A DNA stretch of 64,000 nt from Shinella granuli (lineage in GTDB: Bacteria; Pseudomonadota; Alphaproteobacteria; Rhizobiales; Rhizobiaceae), in NCBI RefSeq assembly GCF_004341885.1, contig NZ_SLVX01000006.1:186001-250000 (forward strand), read 5' to 3'. Shown piece after piece: positions 27,129 through 37,326 of the stretch. The position numbers were made by a program, and so were the translations under genes. The notes beneath the pieces were generated by a model. It had not been told where the DNA came from. It made no database searches and saw nothing but the letters and a program-made list of their open reading frames with translations. How positions within the stretch are numbered: the first letter of the stretch is position 1; the number at the start of each line of letters is the position of its first letter.

Positions 27129-29222
27129 ATGGCCAAGCGCTCCAATCTGATGACGCGCATCCTCGTCGTCGCGTCCCTCGTCGTCGTCGCCGCCTTCACC
27201 GGCTTCTCCCTCTATATCGACAGCCTGCAGCGCAGCGTCTTGACGAAATCCGTCGAGGAAAGCATCGATAGTTCCGGCAAGCAGGCCGCCCAGAGCATCG
27301 CCAACTGGCTGAACGCCCGCGTCTCGCTGACCGAAATGGCCGGCAATGCCGCCGGAAAGGTCGTCGACGCCGCCGGCATCGAGGCCATGCTGCAGAACGA
27401 CGTGCTCGTCAGCCAGTTCATGACCACCTATGTCGGCGACGAGACGGGGCTCTTCACCATGTGGCCGAAGTCGCAGATGCCCGAGGGCTACGACCCGCGC
27501 CAGCGCCCGTGGTATCAGGATGCCGTCAAGGCCAATGCCAGCGTCCTGACCGAGCCCTATATCGACGCCTCCACCAACGATCTGATCATCAGCGCCGCGA
27601 CGCCCGTCAAGCATGACGGCAAGCTGCTCGGCGTCGCCGGCAGCGACTTCTCGCTGAAGTCGCTCGTCGACATGGTCAATTCGGTCGACCTCGGCGGCAC
27701 GGGCTTCGCCTTCCTCGTCAGCAAGAACGGCCAGATCCTCGTGCATCAGGACAAGGCGCTCGTCACCAGGACGCTCGTCGATGCCTTCCCGGCGGCGACG
27801 CCAGCCATCGGCGGCGGCATCGCCCACACGACCTATGCCGGCAAGCCGGTGCTGGTCTCCTTCGTGCCGGTCACCGGCCTGCCGTCGGTCGAATGGTATC
27901 TCGGCTTCACCATCGACAGCGGCATGGCCTATGCGGCGATCGACCAGTTCCGCATCGCCGCGACGATCGCCACCATCCTCGCCGTCGTCGTCATGATGGG
28001 CTTCCTCGCCACCGTGCTCTCCCGCCTCGTCGTGCGCCCGGTCAAGGACATGACCTTCGCCATGGACAAGCTCGCCTCGGGCGATGTCACCGCGGCCATT
28101 CCCGGCGAGGACCGCACCGACGAGATCGGCCAGATGGCCGCCGCCGTCGCCGTCTTCCGCGACAATGCCATCGAGCGCACCCGCCTCGAAAACGCCGCCG
28201 AAGAAGGCCGCATGCTCTCCGAAAGCGAGCGCCGCGAGCGCGAGGCCGTCAAGGCACGCGAAGCCGGCGAGATCCAGCACGCCGTCGAGGCGCTGGCGGA
28301 CGGCCTCGGCCGCCTTGCCGACGGCGATCTCGCCCACCGCATCGAAGAACCCTTCGCCGGCCATCTCGATCGCCTGCGCACCGACTTCAACCACTCCCTC
28401 ACCAGGCTGCACACGGCGATGACGACGGTCGGCCAGAACGCCCGCGCCATCGATGCCGGCGCCACCGAGATCCGCTCGGCCGCCGACGATCTCGCCCGCC
28501 GCACGGAGCAGCAGGCGGCTTCCGTCGAGGAAACCGCCGCCGCGCTGGAGGAGATCACCACGACCGTGAAGGACTCCACCCGCCGCGCCGAGGAGGTCGG
28601 TTCACTCGTCTCGCGCACCCGGGAGGGCGCTGAAAAATCCGGCGAGGTGGTGCGCCGCGCCGTCTCGGCCATGCAGGGCATCGAGAAGTCCTCGCACGAG
28701 ATCTCCAACATCATCGGCGTCATCGACGACATCGCCTTCCAGACCAATCTTCTCGCGCTCAATGCCGGCGTGGAAGCGGCCCGCGCGGGCGAGGCCGGCA
28801 AGGGCTTTGCCGTCGTGGCGCAGGAAGTGCGCGAGCTCGCCCAGCGCTCGGCCAATGCCGCGAAAGAGATCAAGGCGCTGATCACGGCGTCCGGGGAACA
28901 GGTCCGTTCCGGCGTCTCGCTCGTCGACGAGACGGGCGCCGCGCTGGAGGCCATCGTGCGCGAGGTGCAGGAGATCAACGGCCATGTGAACGCCATCGTC
29001 CTGGCCGCCCGCGAACAGTCGACCGGCCTGCAGGAGATCAACACCGCCGTCAACACGATGGACCAGGGCACGCAGCAGAACGCCGCCATGGTAGAGCAAC
29101 AGACGGCGGCCAGCCACGGCCTTGCCAGCGAGGCCGGCGCTCTCAACGCGCTGCTCGCCCAGTTCAAGCTCGGTTCGAGCGCCGCAAGCTATGCCGCCAC
29201 CGCTCCGCGCCGCGCCGCGTGA
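27129..29222 (+). CDS. Methyl-accepting chemotaxis protein with dCache sensor
   Basis: 697 residues. Transmembrane helix 1 (about 8-28), a periplasmic double-Cache ligand domain with [14 protein letters not shown] and the proximal-module signature [16 protein letters not shown], helix 2 (about 278-300), HAMP, then the coiled-coil signalling domain with the hairpin tip [21 protein letters not shown] (one residue trimmed at each end in most families). No CheR-docking pentapeptide at the C-terminus (ends PRRAA). Ligand unknown; dCache chemoreceptors often bind amino acids. The start at 27129 removes a non-helical leader. Confidence 0.93.
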   Translation: MAKRSNLMTRILVVASLVVVAAFTGFSLYIDSLQRSVLTKSVEESIDSSGKQAAQSIANWLNARVSLTEMAGNAAGKVVDAAGIEAMLQNDVLVSQFMTTYVGDETGLFTMWPKSQMPEGYDPRQRPWYQDAVKANASVLTEPYIDASTNDLIISAATPVKHDGKLLGVAGSDFSLKSLVDMVNSVDLGGTGFAFLVSKNGQILVHQDKALVTRTLVDAFPAATPAIGGGIAHTTYAGKPVLVSFVPVTGLPSVEWYLGFTIDSGMAYAAIDQFRIAATIATILAVVVMMGFLATVLSRLVVRPVKDMTFAMDKLASGDVTAAIPGEDRTDEIGQMAAAVAVFRDNAIERTRLENAAEEGRMLSESERREREAVKAREAGEIQHAVEALADGLGRLADGDLAHRIEEPFAGHLDRLRTDFNHSLTRLHTAMTTVGQNARAIDAGATEIRSAADDLARRTEQQAASVEETAAALEEITTTVKDSTRRAEEVGSLVSRTREGAEKSGEVVRRAVSAMQGIEKSSHEISNIIGVIDDIAFQTNLLALNAGVEAARAGEAGKGFAVVAQEVRELAQRSANAAKEIKALITASGEQVRSGVSLVDETGAALEAIVREVQEINGHVNAIVLAAREQSTGLQEINTAVNTMDQGTQQNAAMVEQQTAASHGLASEAGALNALLAQFKLGSSAASYAATAPRRAA

Positions 29223-29242
29223 GGGATACGCCTTCCCTGGAG

Positions 29243-29274
29243 GGCCCGGGAGCGATCCCGGGCCGTTCCGTTTT
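29243..29274 (+). terminator. Intrinsic terminator after the chemoreceptor gene
   Basis: 8-bp perfect stem GGCCCGGG/CCCGGGCC with a 6-base loop, followed by gttccgtttt, starting 20 bases after the stop codon. Confidence 0.85.
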
Positions 29275-29368
29275 CCCGGTCTCGTCCGATGCCGGCCGCT
29301 TGTGACGTGGCCGAAGCCTCTCCATCTATAGGCGACCCCATCGCAGTACAGACAGAAGAGGCGTGAAA

Positions 29369-30127
29369 ATGATCGAGTTACAGGGACGTACGGCCGTCAT
29401 CACCGGTGCCGGCCGCGGGCTGGGGGCGGCGCTTGCCCTGTCCCTCGCGCAGGCGGGATGCAACCTTGTTTTGTGTGGCCGCAACCCGGCGGCACTGGAA
29501 ACCCTGGCGGACCGGATCGCCAGCACGACGGGACGCCGCCCCGCCTCCGTCGCCGTCGATCTCGCCGACAGCGAAAGCGTGCGCCGGGCGGTCGATGCCA
29601 TTACCCGGTCGCATAACCATGTCGATCTGCTGGTGAACAATGGTGCGATGTGGCTGGAGGCGCGCGACACGCCGCACAGCGCGGAGGAGGTGCTGACTGT
29701 CATCAACTCCGCCGTCACCGGCACTTTCCTCTTCACCCAGGGCCTTCTGCCGCTGCTCCGGCGCTCCGCCCATCCGGACATCGTCACCATCGGCTCGGTC
29801 AGCGGCCTGCCGAATGCGCCGCTCCAGACCGTCTCCGTCCCCTTCTACGCGGCCAAGCGCGCCCAGGCGGCGCTTGCCGACGGGTTGCGCCAGATGCTGG
29901 CGGGAACGCCGCTGCGCTCCATCGTCGTGCACCCGCCCTATCTCGATGACGTGCAGCCGGGCGAGCCCGAATGGGCGGAGGCGGCCGAGCGGGCCAAGGG
30001 GACCCGCGGCACCAACCGGGATGTGGTCGACGCCGTGCTGTTCGCCGTCACCCGGCCGCGCCACATCACGCTCTCCATCGTGCTGGATGCGGACGATGGC
30101 GGGGTGTTTCCCGCACAGGGCGGCTGA
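29369..30127 (+). CDS. SDR family oxidoreductase
   Basis: 252 residues. Complete classical SDR: cofactor motif TGAGRGLG near the start, NNGA in place of NNAG, catalytic Ser in IGSVSG, and an intact active-site YAAKR (Y-x-x-x-K register satisfied: FYAAK). The R in LVLCGRNP suggests NADP preference (inference). Substrate unknown. The ATG at 29369 has GAGG 7 bases before it; the GTG two codons upstream is less likely. Confidence 0.88.
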   Translation: MIELQGRTAVITGAGRGLGAALALSLAQAGCNLVLCGRNPAALETLADRIASTTGRRPASVAVDLADSESVRRAVDAITRSHNHVDLLVNNGAMWLEARDTPHSAEEVLTVINSAVTGTFLFTQGLLPLLRRSAHPDIVTIGSVSGLPNAPLQTVSVPFYAAKRAQAALADGLRQMLAGTPLRSIVVHPPYLDDVQPGEPEWAEAAERAKGTRGTNRDVVDAVLFAVTRPRHITLSIVLDADDGGVFPAQGG

Positions 30128-30139
30128 GGATCCCGGCGC

Positions 30140-31390
30140 CTACTTCTCCAGCACCGCCACCGCTTCCACATGCGCCGACCAGAGGAACTGGTCGATCGGC
30201 GTCACGAGGCGGATGCGGTAGCCGGCGGCGGTGAGGATGGCGAGGTCGCGGGCAAGGCTCACGGGATTGCAGGAGACGGCGACGATGGTCTTGACGCCGG
30301 AGCGGGCGAGTTCCCGGCACTGGTCCTCCGCGCCGGCGCGCGGCGGGTCGAAGACCACGGCATCGAACACCTTCAGCTCGGAAGCCATCAGCGGGCGGCG
30401 GAAGAGGTCGCGCCGCTCCACCGTCACCGGCTTCAGGCCTTGCGTGTTGCGCGCCGCCTGGTCGAGCGCCTTCAGCGCCTTTTCCTCGCCCTCCACCGCA
30501 TGCACCTTGGCCTGCCGCGCGATGCGCAGCGCGAAGGTGCCGGAGCCGGCGAAGAGATCGGCGACGCGCTTGGCCTTGCCGAGCGCCGCCAGCACCAGGT
30601 CCGCCATGGCGTCCTCGGCCGGCTTCGTCGCCTGGGTGAAGCCGCCGGCGGGCGGGAAGACGCGCACGCCGGAAAAATCGATCACCGGCTTTTGCGGCTC
30701 GATGAGAACTTCCCCGTCGCTGGAAACGCGGGCGATGCCGCGCAGCGACAGGATGCATTCGGTGACGGCGCGCCGCTCCTTGTCGCCCACCTTCTTGACG
30801 CCCTCGAAGGCGAGGTCGAGGCCGGAGAGCGTTTCGAGCACGGTGACGCGGAAGGGCTCGGCCGAGGTGGCGATGGCGGCGGCCACCCGGCGGATCGCCG
30901 CCAGCATGGAGACGATGCCGTCGCTCGAGATCGGACAGTGGTCGATGGAGACGATGTGGTGGCTGCCGGCCTGGTTGAAGCCGAGCAGCATCTCCTTTTC
31001 CGTCCGGCGCACGGTGAAGACGACGCGGCGGCGTTCGCCCGGCCGGGCGATGACGAGCGGGGCGACCTCGGGCGCGAGGCCCTTGGCCTTCAGCGCGTTG
31101 ACGACGAGGCTGCGCTTGAAGTCGTGGTAGAGCGCATCGGAAGCGTGCTGCAGCGTGCAGCCGCCGCAGGTGCCGTTCCTGCCGTCCGGGCCGAAATGCA
31201 CGCAGGGCGGCTCCACCCGTTCGGGCGAGGCGACCGACATGGACATGACAGTGCCGTGGTTCTTCACCCGCGCGACGGCTACCGTCTCGCCGGGTAGCGT
31301 GAAGGGCACGTAGACCGGGCCGCCGGCCGCCTCCGCGATGCCGTCGCCGCCGCTGCCGAGCCGCGCGATGGTGAGCGTTTCCGTCGTCAT
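30140..31390 (-). CDS. 23S rRNA (uracil-5-)-methyltransferase family (RlmD/RumA type)
   Basis: 416 residues: N-terminal TRAM domain (ETVAVARVKNHGTV), 4Fe-4S ligands C-x12-CGGC (CVHFGPDGRNGTCGGC) with a fourth Cys in DHCPI, then the SAM methyltransferase domain with LFAGSGTFALRIA, DPPRAG and the catalytic cysteine in VSCNPVSLARD. The family makes m5U in rRNA or tRNA; RlmD at U1939 is likely but not certain. It overlaps tlyA by 4 bases (ATGA) and lies in the dxs-tlyA run. Confidence 0.9.
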   Translation of the reverse strand: MTTETLTIARLGSGGDGIAEAAGGPVYVPFTLPGETVAVARVKNHGTVMSMSVASPERVEPPCVHFGPDGRNGTCGGCTLQHASDALYHDFKRSLVVNALKAKGLAPEVAPLVIARPGERRRVVFTVRRTEKEMLLGFNQAGSHHIVSIDHCPISSDGIVSMLAAIRRVAAAIATSAEPFRVTVLETLSGLDLAFEGVKKVGDKERRAVTECILSLRGIARVSSDGEVLIEPQKPVIDFSGVRVFPPAGGFTQATKPAEDAMADLVLAALGKAKRVADLFAGSGTFALRIARQAKVHAVEGEEKALKALDQAARNTQGLKPVTVERRDLFRRPLMASELKVFDAVVFDPPRAGAEDQCRELARSGVKTIVAVSCNPVSLARDLAILTAAGYRIRLVTPIDQFLWSAHVEAVAVLEK

Positions 31391-32139
31391 GGCTTTCGGC
31401 CTCCCAGAAGAAATTCGTGATTGCCGTCGCCGCCGGTGATGGGCGAGGGGATAAGGCCGAGGCTTTGCCAGCCCATGTCCTCGACGAGCCAGCGTTCCAG
31501 CTCGGCCGCAACGGCGGGCGCGCTCTCCGGGTCCTTCAGCAGCCCCGCCTTGCTGATCGCCTCGCGCCCCGCCTCGAACTGCGGCTTGACGAGCAGGACG
31601 CAGAAGGCGCCGGGCTCGGCGAGCATGAGCGCCGGCGGCAGCGCCAGCTTCAGCGAGATGAAGGAGACGTCGGAGACGACGGCGCCGATGGCGCGGCCGT
31701 CGAGATGGTCCGCATCGAGCACGCGGGCGTTCAGGCCCTCGTGGCTGGTGACGCGCGCATCCGTCAGGAGCCGCGGGTGAAGCTGGTCATGGCCCACATC
31801 GACCGCGACGACATGGCTGGCGCCGCGCTCCAGCAGGATTTCGGTGAAGCCGCCGGTGGAAGCGCCGATATCGAGACAGTCGAGGCCCGCAGGATCGAGC
31901 CCGAAGGCGTCCAGCGCGGCCTTCAGCTTCAGCGCCGCGCGCGAGACATAGGCCTGGGCGGGGTCGTCGATCTCGATGACGGCGGAGGAGGAAAAGCTCG
32001 AGCTCGGCTTGGTGACGACGCGGCCGTCGACGCGCACGGTGCCGCGCGTGATGGCGTCGCGCGCCCGCGAGCGGCTGGCGACGAGGCCGGCATTCAGCAG
32101 AAGCTGGTCGAGGCGGATGGTTTCTCTAGGTTGGGACAT
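31387..32139 (-). CDS. tlyA: TlyA family rRNA methyltransferase
   Basis: 250 residues: N-terminal S4 RNA-binding domain (RLDQLLLNAGLVASRSRARD) and a Rossmann methyltransferase domain with the family motif LDIGASTGGFTEILLERGA and VDVGHDQL. TlyA proteins 2'-O-methylate cytidines of 16S and/or 23S rRNA and influence capreomycin susceptibility; homologues are also annotated as haemolysin A. Translationally coupled to the RlmD-type gene and downstream of dxs. Confidence 0.93.
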   Translation of the reverse strand: MSQPRETIRLDQLLLNAGLVASRSRARDAITRGTVRVDGRVVTKPSSSFSSSAVIEIDDPAQAYVSRAALKLKAALDAFGLDPAGLDCLDIGASTGGFTEILLERGASHVVAVDVGHDQLHPRLLTDARVTSHEGLNARVLDADHLDGRAIGAVVSDVSFISLKLALPPALMLAEPGAFCVLLVKPQFEAGREAISKAGLLKDPESAPAVAAELERWLVEDMGWQSLGLIPSPITGGDGNHEFLLGGRKP

Positions 32140-32275
32140 CGCCTCTCATGACGCCTCGCGCCGCAGGTGGCAAGCCCCATGCGCAAAGCCGGGCGATGCG
32201 GCCCGGGAAATTCCGCAGCGAGCCGAGGCCGGCGAGGGCGGAAAGGCCCTGCGACGCCCCGCCCATCGCTTCTGC

Positions 32276-34195
32276 TCAGCCGGCGACGCCCACCCCGACG
32301 GCCTTCTGGCCGAGCGCCTGGAACACGGTGGAGACGATGCCCGCGCGGTCGAGGCCGGCCTTGGCATACATCGCCTCGGGCTTGGCCTGTTCCATCCAGA
32401 TGTCCGGCAGCACCATCGGGCGCACCTTCAGGCCATGGTCGAGCAGGCCCTCGAGCGCCAGGAACTGCAGCACATGGCTGCCGAAACCGCCGATGGCGCC
32501 TTCCTCGATGGTGATCAGCACCTCGTGGTGGCGGGCGAGCTGGCGGACGAGGTCGTGGTCGAGCGGCTTGGCGAAGCGCGCATCGGCGACCGTCGTGGAA
32601 AGGCCGGCGGCATCGAGGTCTTCTGCGGCCAGCAGACAGTCGGCGAGCCGCGTGCCGAAGGAGAGAAGGGCCACCTTGGAGCCCTGCTTGACGACGCGGC
32701 CCTTGCCGATCTCAAGGATCTCCCCGCGTGCCGGCATGTCGACGCCGACGCCCTCGCCGCGCGGATAGCGGAAGGAGATCGGGCCGTCGTCATAGGCGGC
32801 GGCCGTGCGCACCATGTGCTTCAGCTCCGCCTCGTCGGCGGCGGCCATCACCACGAAACCGGGCAGGGTGGCGAGGTAGGTCGTGTCGAAGGAGCCGGCA
32901 TGGGTCGGCCCGTCGGCGCCGACGAAGCCGGCGCGGTCGATCGGGAAACGCACCGGCAGGCCCTGGATGGCGACGTCGTGCACGACCTGGTCGTAGCCGC
33001 GCTGCAGGAAGGTGGAATAGAGCGCGCAGAACGGCTTGTAGCCTTCGGAAGCAAGGCCGGCGGCGAAGGTCACGGCGTGCTGCTCGGCGATGCCGACATC
33101 GAAGGTGCGGGCCGGATAGGCCTTGGCGAACTTGTCGAGCCCGGTGCCGGAGGGCATGGCGGCGGTGATGGCGAGGATCTTCTCGTCGAAGCCTGCTTCC
33201 TGCACCAGCGCCTCGGCGAAGACGGAGGTGTAGGCGGGCGCATTCGGCTTGGCCTTGGCCTGCGCGCCGGTGATGACGTCGAAGGTGTTGACGCCGTGAT
33301 ACTTGTCGGCGGCGGCCTCGGCTGGCGGATAGCCCTTGCCCTTCTGGGTGACGACGTGGATGAGCACCGGCCCCCTGGAATTGTCGCGCACATTGCGCAG
33401 CACCGGCAGGAGATGCTCGAAGGAATGGCCGTCGATCGGGCCGATATGGTAGAAGCCGAGCTCCTCGAACAGCGTGCCGCCGGTGACGTAGCCGCGCGCG
33501 TGCTCGACGGCGCGGGTGATCGCCCGGTCGACCGTCTTGCCGAGATAGGCCGTCAGTTTCTTGCCGAGTTCGCGGAAGCCCATATAGGTGCGGCCGGAGG
33601 CGAGGCGCGCGAGATAGGCGCTCATCGCGCCCGTCGGCGGGGCGATCGACATGTCGTTGTCGTTGAGGATGACGATGAGGCGCGCATCGAGCGCGCCGGC
33701 ATTGTTCAGCGCCTCATAGGCCATGCCGGCCGACATGGCGCCGTCGCCGATGACGGCGATGACGTTGCGGTGCTCGCCGGAAAGATCGGCCGCCACCGCC
33801 ATGCCGAGGCCGGCGGAGATCGAGGTCGAGGAATGGGCGGCGCCGAAGGGGTCGTATTCGCTTTCCGCCCGGCGGGTGAAGCCGGACAGGCCGTCCTCCT
33901 GGCGCAGCGTGCGGATGCGCTCGCGCCGGCCGGTCAGGATCTTGTGCGGATAGCACTGGTGGCCGACGTCGAAGATCAGCCGGTCCTTGGGCGTGTCGAA
34001 GACCTTGTGGATGGCGATGGTCAGTTCCACCACGCCGAGGCCCGCGCCCAGATGCCCGCCGGTGCGCGAGACGGCATCGACCATCTCGGCGCGCAGTTCG
34101 CTGGCCAGTTGCGGCAGGTCGCGATCGTCCACGGCCTTCAGGTCGGCGGGAACGCGGACCTTGTCGAGCAGGGGTGTGGCGGGTGCTTGTGTCAC
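32276..34195 (-). CDS. dxs: 1-deoxy-D-xylulose-5-phosphate synthase
   Basis: 639 residues, full length. Transketolase-like domains in order: TPP site with [30 protein letters not shown], pyrimidine domain with [18 protein letters not shown]-terminal transketolase domain. It condenses pyruvate and glyceraldehyde-3-phosphate, the first committed step of the MEP isoprenoid route and also a source for thiamine and pyridoxal. The GTG at 34195 ([11 protein letters not shown]) is chosen because GAGG lies 7 bases before it and it matches rhizobial Dxs starts; the ATG at 34201 sits too close to that site. Confidence 0.97.
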   Translation of the reverse strand: MTQAPATPLLDKVRVPADLKAVDDRDLPQLASELRAEMVDAVSRTGGHLGAGLGVVELTIAIHKVFDTPKDRLIFDVGHQCYPHKILTGRRERIRTLRQEDGLSGFTRRAESEYDPFGAAHSSTSISAGLGMAVAADLSGEHRNVIAVIGDGAMSAGMAYEALNNAGALDARLIVILNDNDMSIAPPTGAMSAYLARLASGRTYMGFRELGKKLTAYLGKTVDRAITRAVEHARGYVTGGTLFEELGFYHIGPIDGHSFEHLLPVLRNVRDNSRGPVLIHVVTQKGKGYPPAEAAADKYHGVNTFDVITGAQAKAKPNAPAYTSVFAEALVQEAGFDEKILAITAAMPSGTGLDKFAKAYPARTFDVGIAEQHAVTFAAGLASEGYKPFCALYSTFLQRGYDQVVHDVAIQGLPVRFPIDRAGFVGADGPTHAGSFDTTYLATLPGFVVMAAADEAELKHMVRTAAAYDDGPISFRYPRGEGVGVDMPARGEILEIGKGRVVKQGSKVALLSFGTRLADCLLAAEDLDAAGLSTTVADARFAKPLDHDLVRQLARHHEVLITIEEGAIGGFGSHVLQFLALEGLLDHGLKVRPMVLPDIWMEQAKPEAMYAKAGLDRAGIVSTVFQALGQKAVGVGVAG

Positions 34196-34456
34196 TCTCA
34201 TGCCTCGTGTTCTCGCCCGCATGCCCTGGCTCCGTTGCGGAACCCGGCCCGGACATGCGGTCTCATGCCGCGCTCACCTGTCACATGCAGAATGCGGCGT
34301 GCGATTTCAACCGTTTCAGCAAGTCTAGAGCGTATTTCGCCGGATTGATACCGCGCAATCCGACGCATTCCCGCGTTCTTCCGGGCAATTGGGGCATTTT
34401 GCGGACACGGAGGCCCGCCGCACGCCGGTTGTCGTGATTCCCGGACGCCGGTTCGG

Positions 34457-34891
34457 CTATGCCTTCTTCGAACGCGACTTGGCGCGCGCGGTTCCATTCA
34501 GCGCCACCGCGGCGCGGATCAGCGCCTTGAAGGCGTCCTCGTGGATGACGTCGCCCTCGCGGAAATCGATGGCGCGGCGGGTGTTGCCGTCCAGGCTGGA
34601 ATTGAAGAGGCCCGCCGGATCCTCCAGGGAAGCGCCCCTGGCGAAGGTCAGCTTCACGACGGCCTTGTAGGTCTCCCCGGTGCAGACGATGCCGTCATGC
34701 TCCCAGACCGGCACGCCGCGCCATTTCCATTCCTCCACGATATCGGGATCGGCCGCCTTCACGAGTGCGCGCAGCCGGGCGAGCGTCTCGCCCCGCCAGT
34801 CGGCAAGTTCGGCAATGCGCGCGTCGATCCGCGTGGAAGGGGTGGCCGTTTCGCTTTCCGCCTTGTCCATTGTCCTCGTGTCCTTCGTCAC
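34457..34891 (-). CDS. DUF1801 family protein (A)
   Basis: 144 residues with the YdhG/DUF1801 pattern: helix DWRGETLARLRALVKAADPDIVEEWKWRGVPVWEHDGIVC, then the beta core KAVVKLTFARGASLEDP (quoted in parts). Small cytosolic protein of unknown function. ATGA overlap with the next upstream gene, a second DUF1801 protein, so they belong to one operon led by arsR. Confidence 0.85.
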   Translation of the reverse strand: MTKDTRTMDKAESETATPSTRIDARIAELADWRGETLARLRALVKAADPDIVEEWKWRGVPVWEHDGIVCTGETYKAVVKLTFARGASLEDPAGLFNSSLDGNTRRAIDFREGDVIHEDAFKALIRAAVALNGTARAKSRSKKA

Positions 34892-35307
34892 ATGCGCTCG
34901 CCCGGAAGCCGGCTCGCCTGCCGGATCCAGTCGGCAAGCGGCGTCTTGTCGAGGTCGTCGCCCTCATGGATGTGGAAATAGCGCGTCTCCGGGGTTTTCG
35001 AGGCGACCGGCGGCACGGGATCGAGCGACGTGCCGCGGAAGAAGGTCAGCTTGATGTATTTCGCAAAGCAGTGGTAGCTGAGAAACCAGCCGTCGCCCTC
35101 GATGCCGTAGAACGGCGAGTTCCACTTCACCGCCTTGTGGACGTCAGGCACCGTCTTGACGATCAGCGCGTCGAGCTTGCGGCCGACACCGCTCTTCCAG
35201 CCCGGCATGGCCGCGATATAGGCCTGGACCGGTCCGTCGCCATACCCCTTGGCGATCTGCGGATTGCCGCCCGAAAGGAGTTTTGGTTCCTCCGGTGCCT
35301 TGGTCAT
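34888..35307 (-). CDS. DUF1801 family protein (B)
   Basis: 139 residues, second DUF1801 copy: IAAMPGWKSGVGRKLDALI, VHKAVKWNSPFYGIEG, LTFFRGTSLDP. It overlaps both neighbours by 4 bases. Tandem, diverged DUF1801 genes with an ArsR and an SRPBCC gene are a recurring bacterial arrangement without known function. Confidence 0.88.
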   Translation of the reverse strand: MTKAPEEPKLLSGGNPQIAKGYGDGPVQAYIAAMPGWKSGVGRKLDALIVKTVPDVHKAVKWNSPFYGIEGDGWFLSYHCFAKYIKLTFFRGTSLDPVPPVASKTPETRYFHIHEGDDLDKTPLADWIRQASRLPGERM

Positions 35308-35522
35308 CGCAGGCCCTCCGGGCTGCGGCGCCGCGCCAGATAGGGCAGGGCGAAGAGATAGAGCCCGCTTGCGAGCAGCAGGATGAGCGGGAAGAGCGCA
35401 AGAAGGCCGATCCACAGGGCCGGGGTCTCCTGCGTCATGGCCGCGATGTTGATCAGCACCGCGACGGTGAAGACGATCGAGAGCCAGCGGTGTATCTGCC
35501 GGATCCGCATGTTCCAGTTCAT
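35304..35522 (-). CDS. Small two-helix membrane protein
   Basis: 72 residues, MNWNMRIRQIHRWLSIVFTV..., with two transmembrane helices (about 13-30 and 36-58) and a basic C-terminus. It overlaps the DUF1801 gene by 4 bases and follows the SRPBCC gene by 34 bases, so it is part of the arsR operon. No family recognised. Confidence 0.7.
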   Translation of the reverse strand: MNWNMRIRQIHRWLSIVFTVAVLINIAAMTQETPALWIGLLALFPLILLLASGLYLFALPYLARRRSPEGLR

Positions 35523-35556
35523 TGTTGCCTCCTCAAGCGACAAGCGAGCCCGCCGT

Positions 35557-35955
35557 TCAGTCCAGATTGTCCAGGACGCGGTCGAGATTGTCGAGGAACC
35601 GCGGCCAGCCGGCCTGGGCACCCTGGAAGTAGCGCGGCTGGTCCGGCTTGAAACCGGTCTGTTCCATGCGCAGGGTCGTGCCCGTGCCGACGGGCGTCAG
35701 CGTCCAGGTGACGATGCTCTTCAGGCGCGAATCGCCCCATGTGTAGGAAAGGCTGCGGTGCGGCTCGACCTCCAGCACCTCGCAGTTCACCGAGCCCCAT
35801 TCCGCCCGGAAATCGAAGCGATGGCCGACACTGGCCGCGAAATCCGTCTCCATCAGCCATTCGGCGATCAGATGGGGCTGGGTCAGTGCGCGCCAGATCT
35901 TTTCCGGCGGATGGGGGATTTGCCGTTCCAGGACGACGGAAAGGGTTTCTGTCAT
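35557..35955 (-). CDS. SRPBCC (AHSA1-like) domain protein
   Basis: 132 residues, START/Bet v1-like fold of the AHSA1 group: RQIPHPPEKIWRALTQPHLI at the N-terminus, EVEPHRSLSYTWGD, and a C-terminal amphipathic helix (GWPRFLDNLDRVLDNLD). It should form a hydrophobic ligand pocket; ligand unknown. Its ATG overlaps the arsR stop, a standard ArsR-SRPBCC gene pair. Confidence 0.88.
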   Translation of the reverse strand: MTETLSVVLERQIPHPPEKIWRALTQPHLIAEWLMETDFAASVGHRFDFRAEWGSVNCEVLEVEPHRSLSYTWGDSRLKSIVTWTLTPVGTGTTLRMEQTGFKPDQPRYFQGAQAGWPRFLDNLDRVLDNLD

Positions 35956-36275
35956 TGATCCATTCTCTTCAGGAGGTCTTCCAGGCGATCGAACCGGCTC
36001 TGCCAGAAGCCGGCCATCTGGCTCGTCCAGTCGACGAGCGGGGCGAGAGCATCGAGTTGCGCGCTGTAATGCGTCTGCCGGCCCTCGTGCCGGTCGCGCA
36101 CCAGGCCCGCCTGCTTGAGCAGGGCGAGATGCTTGGAGACGACCGGCTGGGAGACGCCGGCCTGCGCCGTCAGCGCCCCCACCGTCTTCTCCCCCTCGCG
36201 GCACAGCCGCTCGAAAAGCGCCCGGCGGGTGGGGTCCGCAAGCGTGCGGAAGAGCATGTCGTGTGCTTCGGCCAC
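35952..36275 (-). CDS. ArsR family transcriptional regulator
   Basis: 107 residues, winged helix-turn-helix: RTLADPTRRALFERLCREGE, recognition helix VSQPVVSKHLALLKQAGLV, wing HEGRQTHYSA. It lacks the CxC metal-binding motif of ArsR proper, so it belongs to the non-metal group that accompanies SRPBCC proteins. Expected to repress its own operon (arsR, SRPBCC, small membrane protein, two DUF1801 genes) through the inverted repeats directly upstream. Confidence 0.92.
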   Translation of the reverse strand: MAEAHDMLFRTLADPTRRALFERLCREGEKTVGALTAQAGVSQPVVSKHLALLKQAGLVRDRHEGRQTHYSAQLDALAPLVDWTSQMAGFWQSRFDRLEDLLKRMDQ

Positions 36276-36294
36276 GTTGATCCATACCTCGATA

Positions 36295-36335
36295 GCTATG
36301 GATTTCCTATAGCCGATTGACTATGAATAAGTCAA
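36295..36335 (-). promoter_or_regulatory. Promoter and likely ArsR operator
   Basis: Minus strand: -35 TTGACT (36335-36330), 17-base spacer, -10 CTATAG (36312-36307), or TATAGG with an 18-base spacer. Two inverted repeats overlap it: TTGACT-N7-AGTCAA (36317-36335) across the -35, and GCTAT-N9-ATAGC (36295-36313) across the -10 and start region. Distance to the arsR ATG (36275) is right for autoregulation. Confidence 0.7.
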
Positions 36336-36402
36336 GTCAGCCATAAGAAACCGAAAGGGACCGCTTCCTTATGCCGGCAATATATGTTTATCCGTCTATA
36401 TA

Positions 36403-37326
36403 TCAGCCGGCCGGCAGCGGCACGAATTCCTCTTCGTCGCCGGGCACGATATCGAAGCGGCCGCTGCGCCACTCCTCCTTGGCCTGTTCGATGCGCTCCT
36501 TCGAGGAGGAGACGAAGTTCCACCAGATATGGCGCTTGGAGCCGAGCGGCGCGCCGCCGAACAGCATGATGTGACAGCCCTCCGGCCCGGCCTTCAGCGT
36601 GATCGCATCGCCGGGGCGGAAGACGAGCAACTGGTCGGGCGCAAAGACGTCGCCGGCAACGTCGAGCGTGCCCCACAGCACATAGACCGCCCGTTCCTCC
36701 CAGTCCGCCGCAAGCGGCGCGGAAGCGCCCGGCGCCAGCGTCAGGTCGGTGTAGAGCGTCTGCGTCGGCACGCCGACCGGCGAGGTGTAGCCCTCGTAGG
36801 AGCCGATGATCGTGCGCCCGGTGATGCCGTCCGCCGAGAAGGCCGGAAGCTCCGCCTTGGTCGTGTGGGCAAAGACGGGCGCCATCTCCTCGTGGCTGTC
36901 GGGCAGCGCCAGCCAGGTCTGCAGGCCGGAAATCGACTGCGGCCGGCCGCGCAGGTTCTCCGGCGAGCGCTCCGAATGCACGATGCCGCGCCCCGCCGTC
37001 ATCAGGTTCACGTCGCCGGGTTCGATGACCATCTCGGTGCCGAGGCTGTCGCGGTGCTTGATCTCGCCGTCGAAGAGATAGGTGACGGTGGACAGCCCGA
37101 TATGCGGATGCGGCTTGACGTCGATGGCCTCGCCGGCGCGCAGCAGCGCCGGCCCCATGCGGTCGAAGAAGATGAACGGCCCGACGAGCCGGCGCTTGGC
37201 CGTCGGCAACGCCCGCCGCACCTCCAGCCCGCCGATATCGCTCGTGCGCGGAATGATCAGATGCTCCAGCGCATCGCACGCCGCCGCATCGCCGGCCTCC
37301 GGGTCCTTTCCGGGAAAGAAACTCAT
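36403..37326 (-). CDS. Pirin family protein
   Basis: 307 residues, bicupin. N-terminal cupin carries the metal motif HPHIGLSTVTYLFDGEIKHRDSLG with the conserved His residues, then GRGIVHSE; a second cupin follows (TLYTDLTLAPGASAPL). Bacterial pirins are iron proteins, and some have quercetinase activity or bind metabolic enzymes; the role here is unknown. AGGAGGG precedes the ATG. It lies in the block between xseB and dxs. Confidence 0.93.
   Translation of the reverse strand: MSFFPGKDPEAGDAAACDALEHLIIPRTSDIGGLEVRRALPTAKRRLVGPFIFFDRMGPALLRAGEAIDVKPHPHIGLSTVTYLFDGEIKHRDSLGTEMVIEPGDVNLMTAGRGIVHSERSPENLRGRPQSISGLQTWLALPDSHEEMAPVFAHTTKAELPAFSADGITGRTIIGSYEGYTSPVGVPTQTLYTDLTLAPGASAPLAADWEERAVYVLWGTLDVAGDVFAPDQLLVFRPGDAITLKAGPEGCHIMLFGGAPLGSKRHIWWNFVSSSKERIEQAKEEWRSGRFDIVPGDEEEFVPLPAG

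Noticed and set aside
31976-34348. 790-codon plus-strand open frame opposite dxs
   Set aside because: Antisense shadow of a well-conserved enzyme; low-complexity Gly/Arg/His composition.
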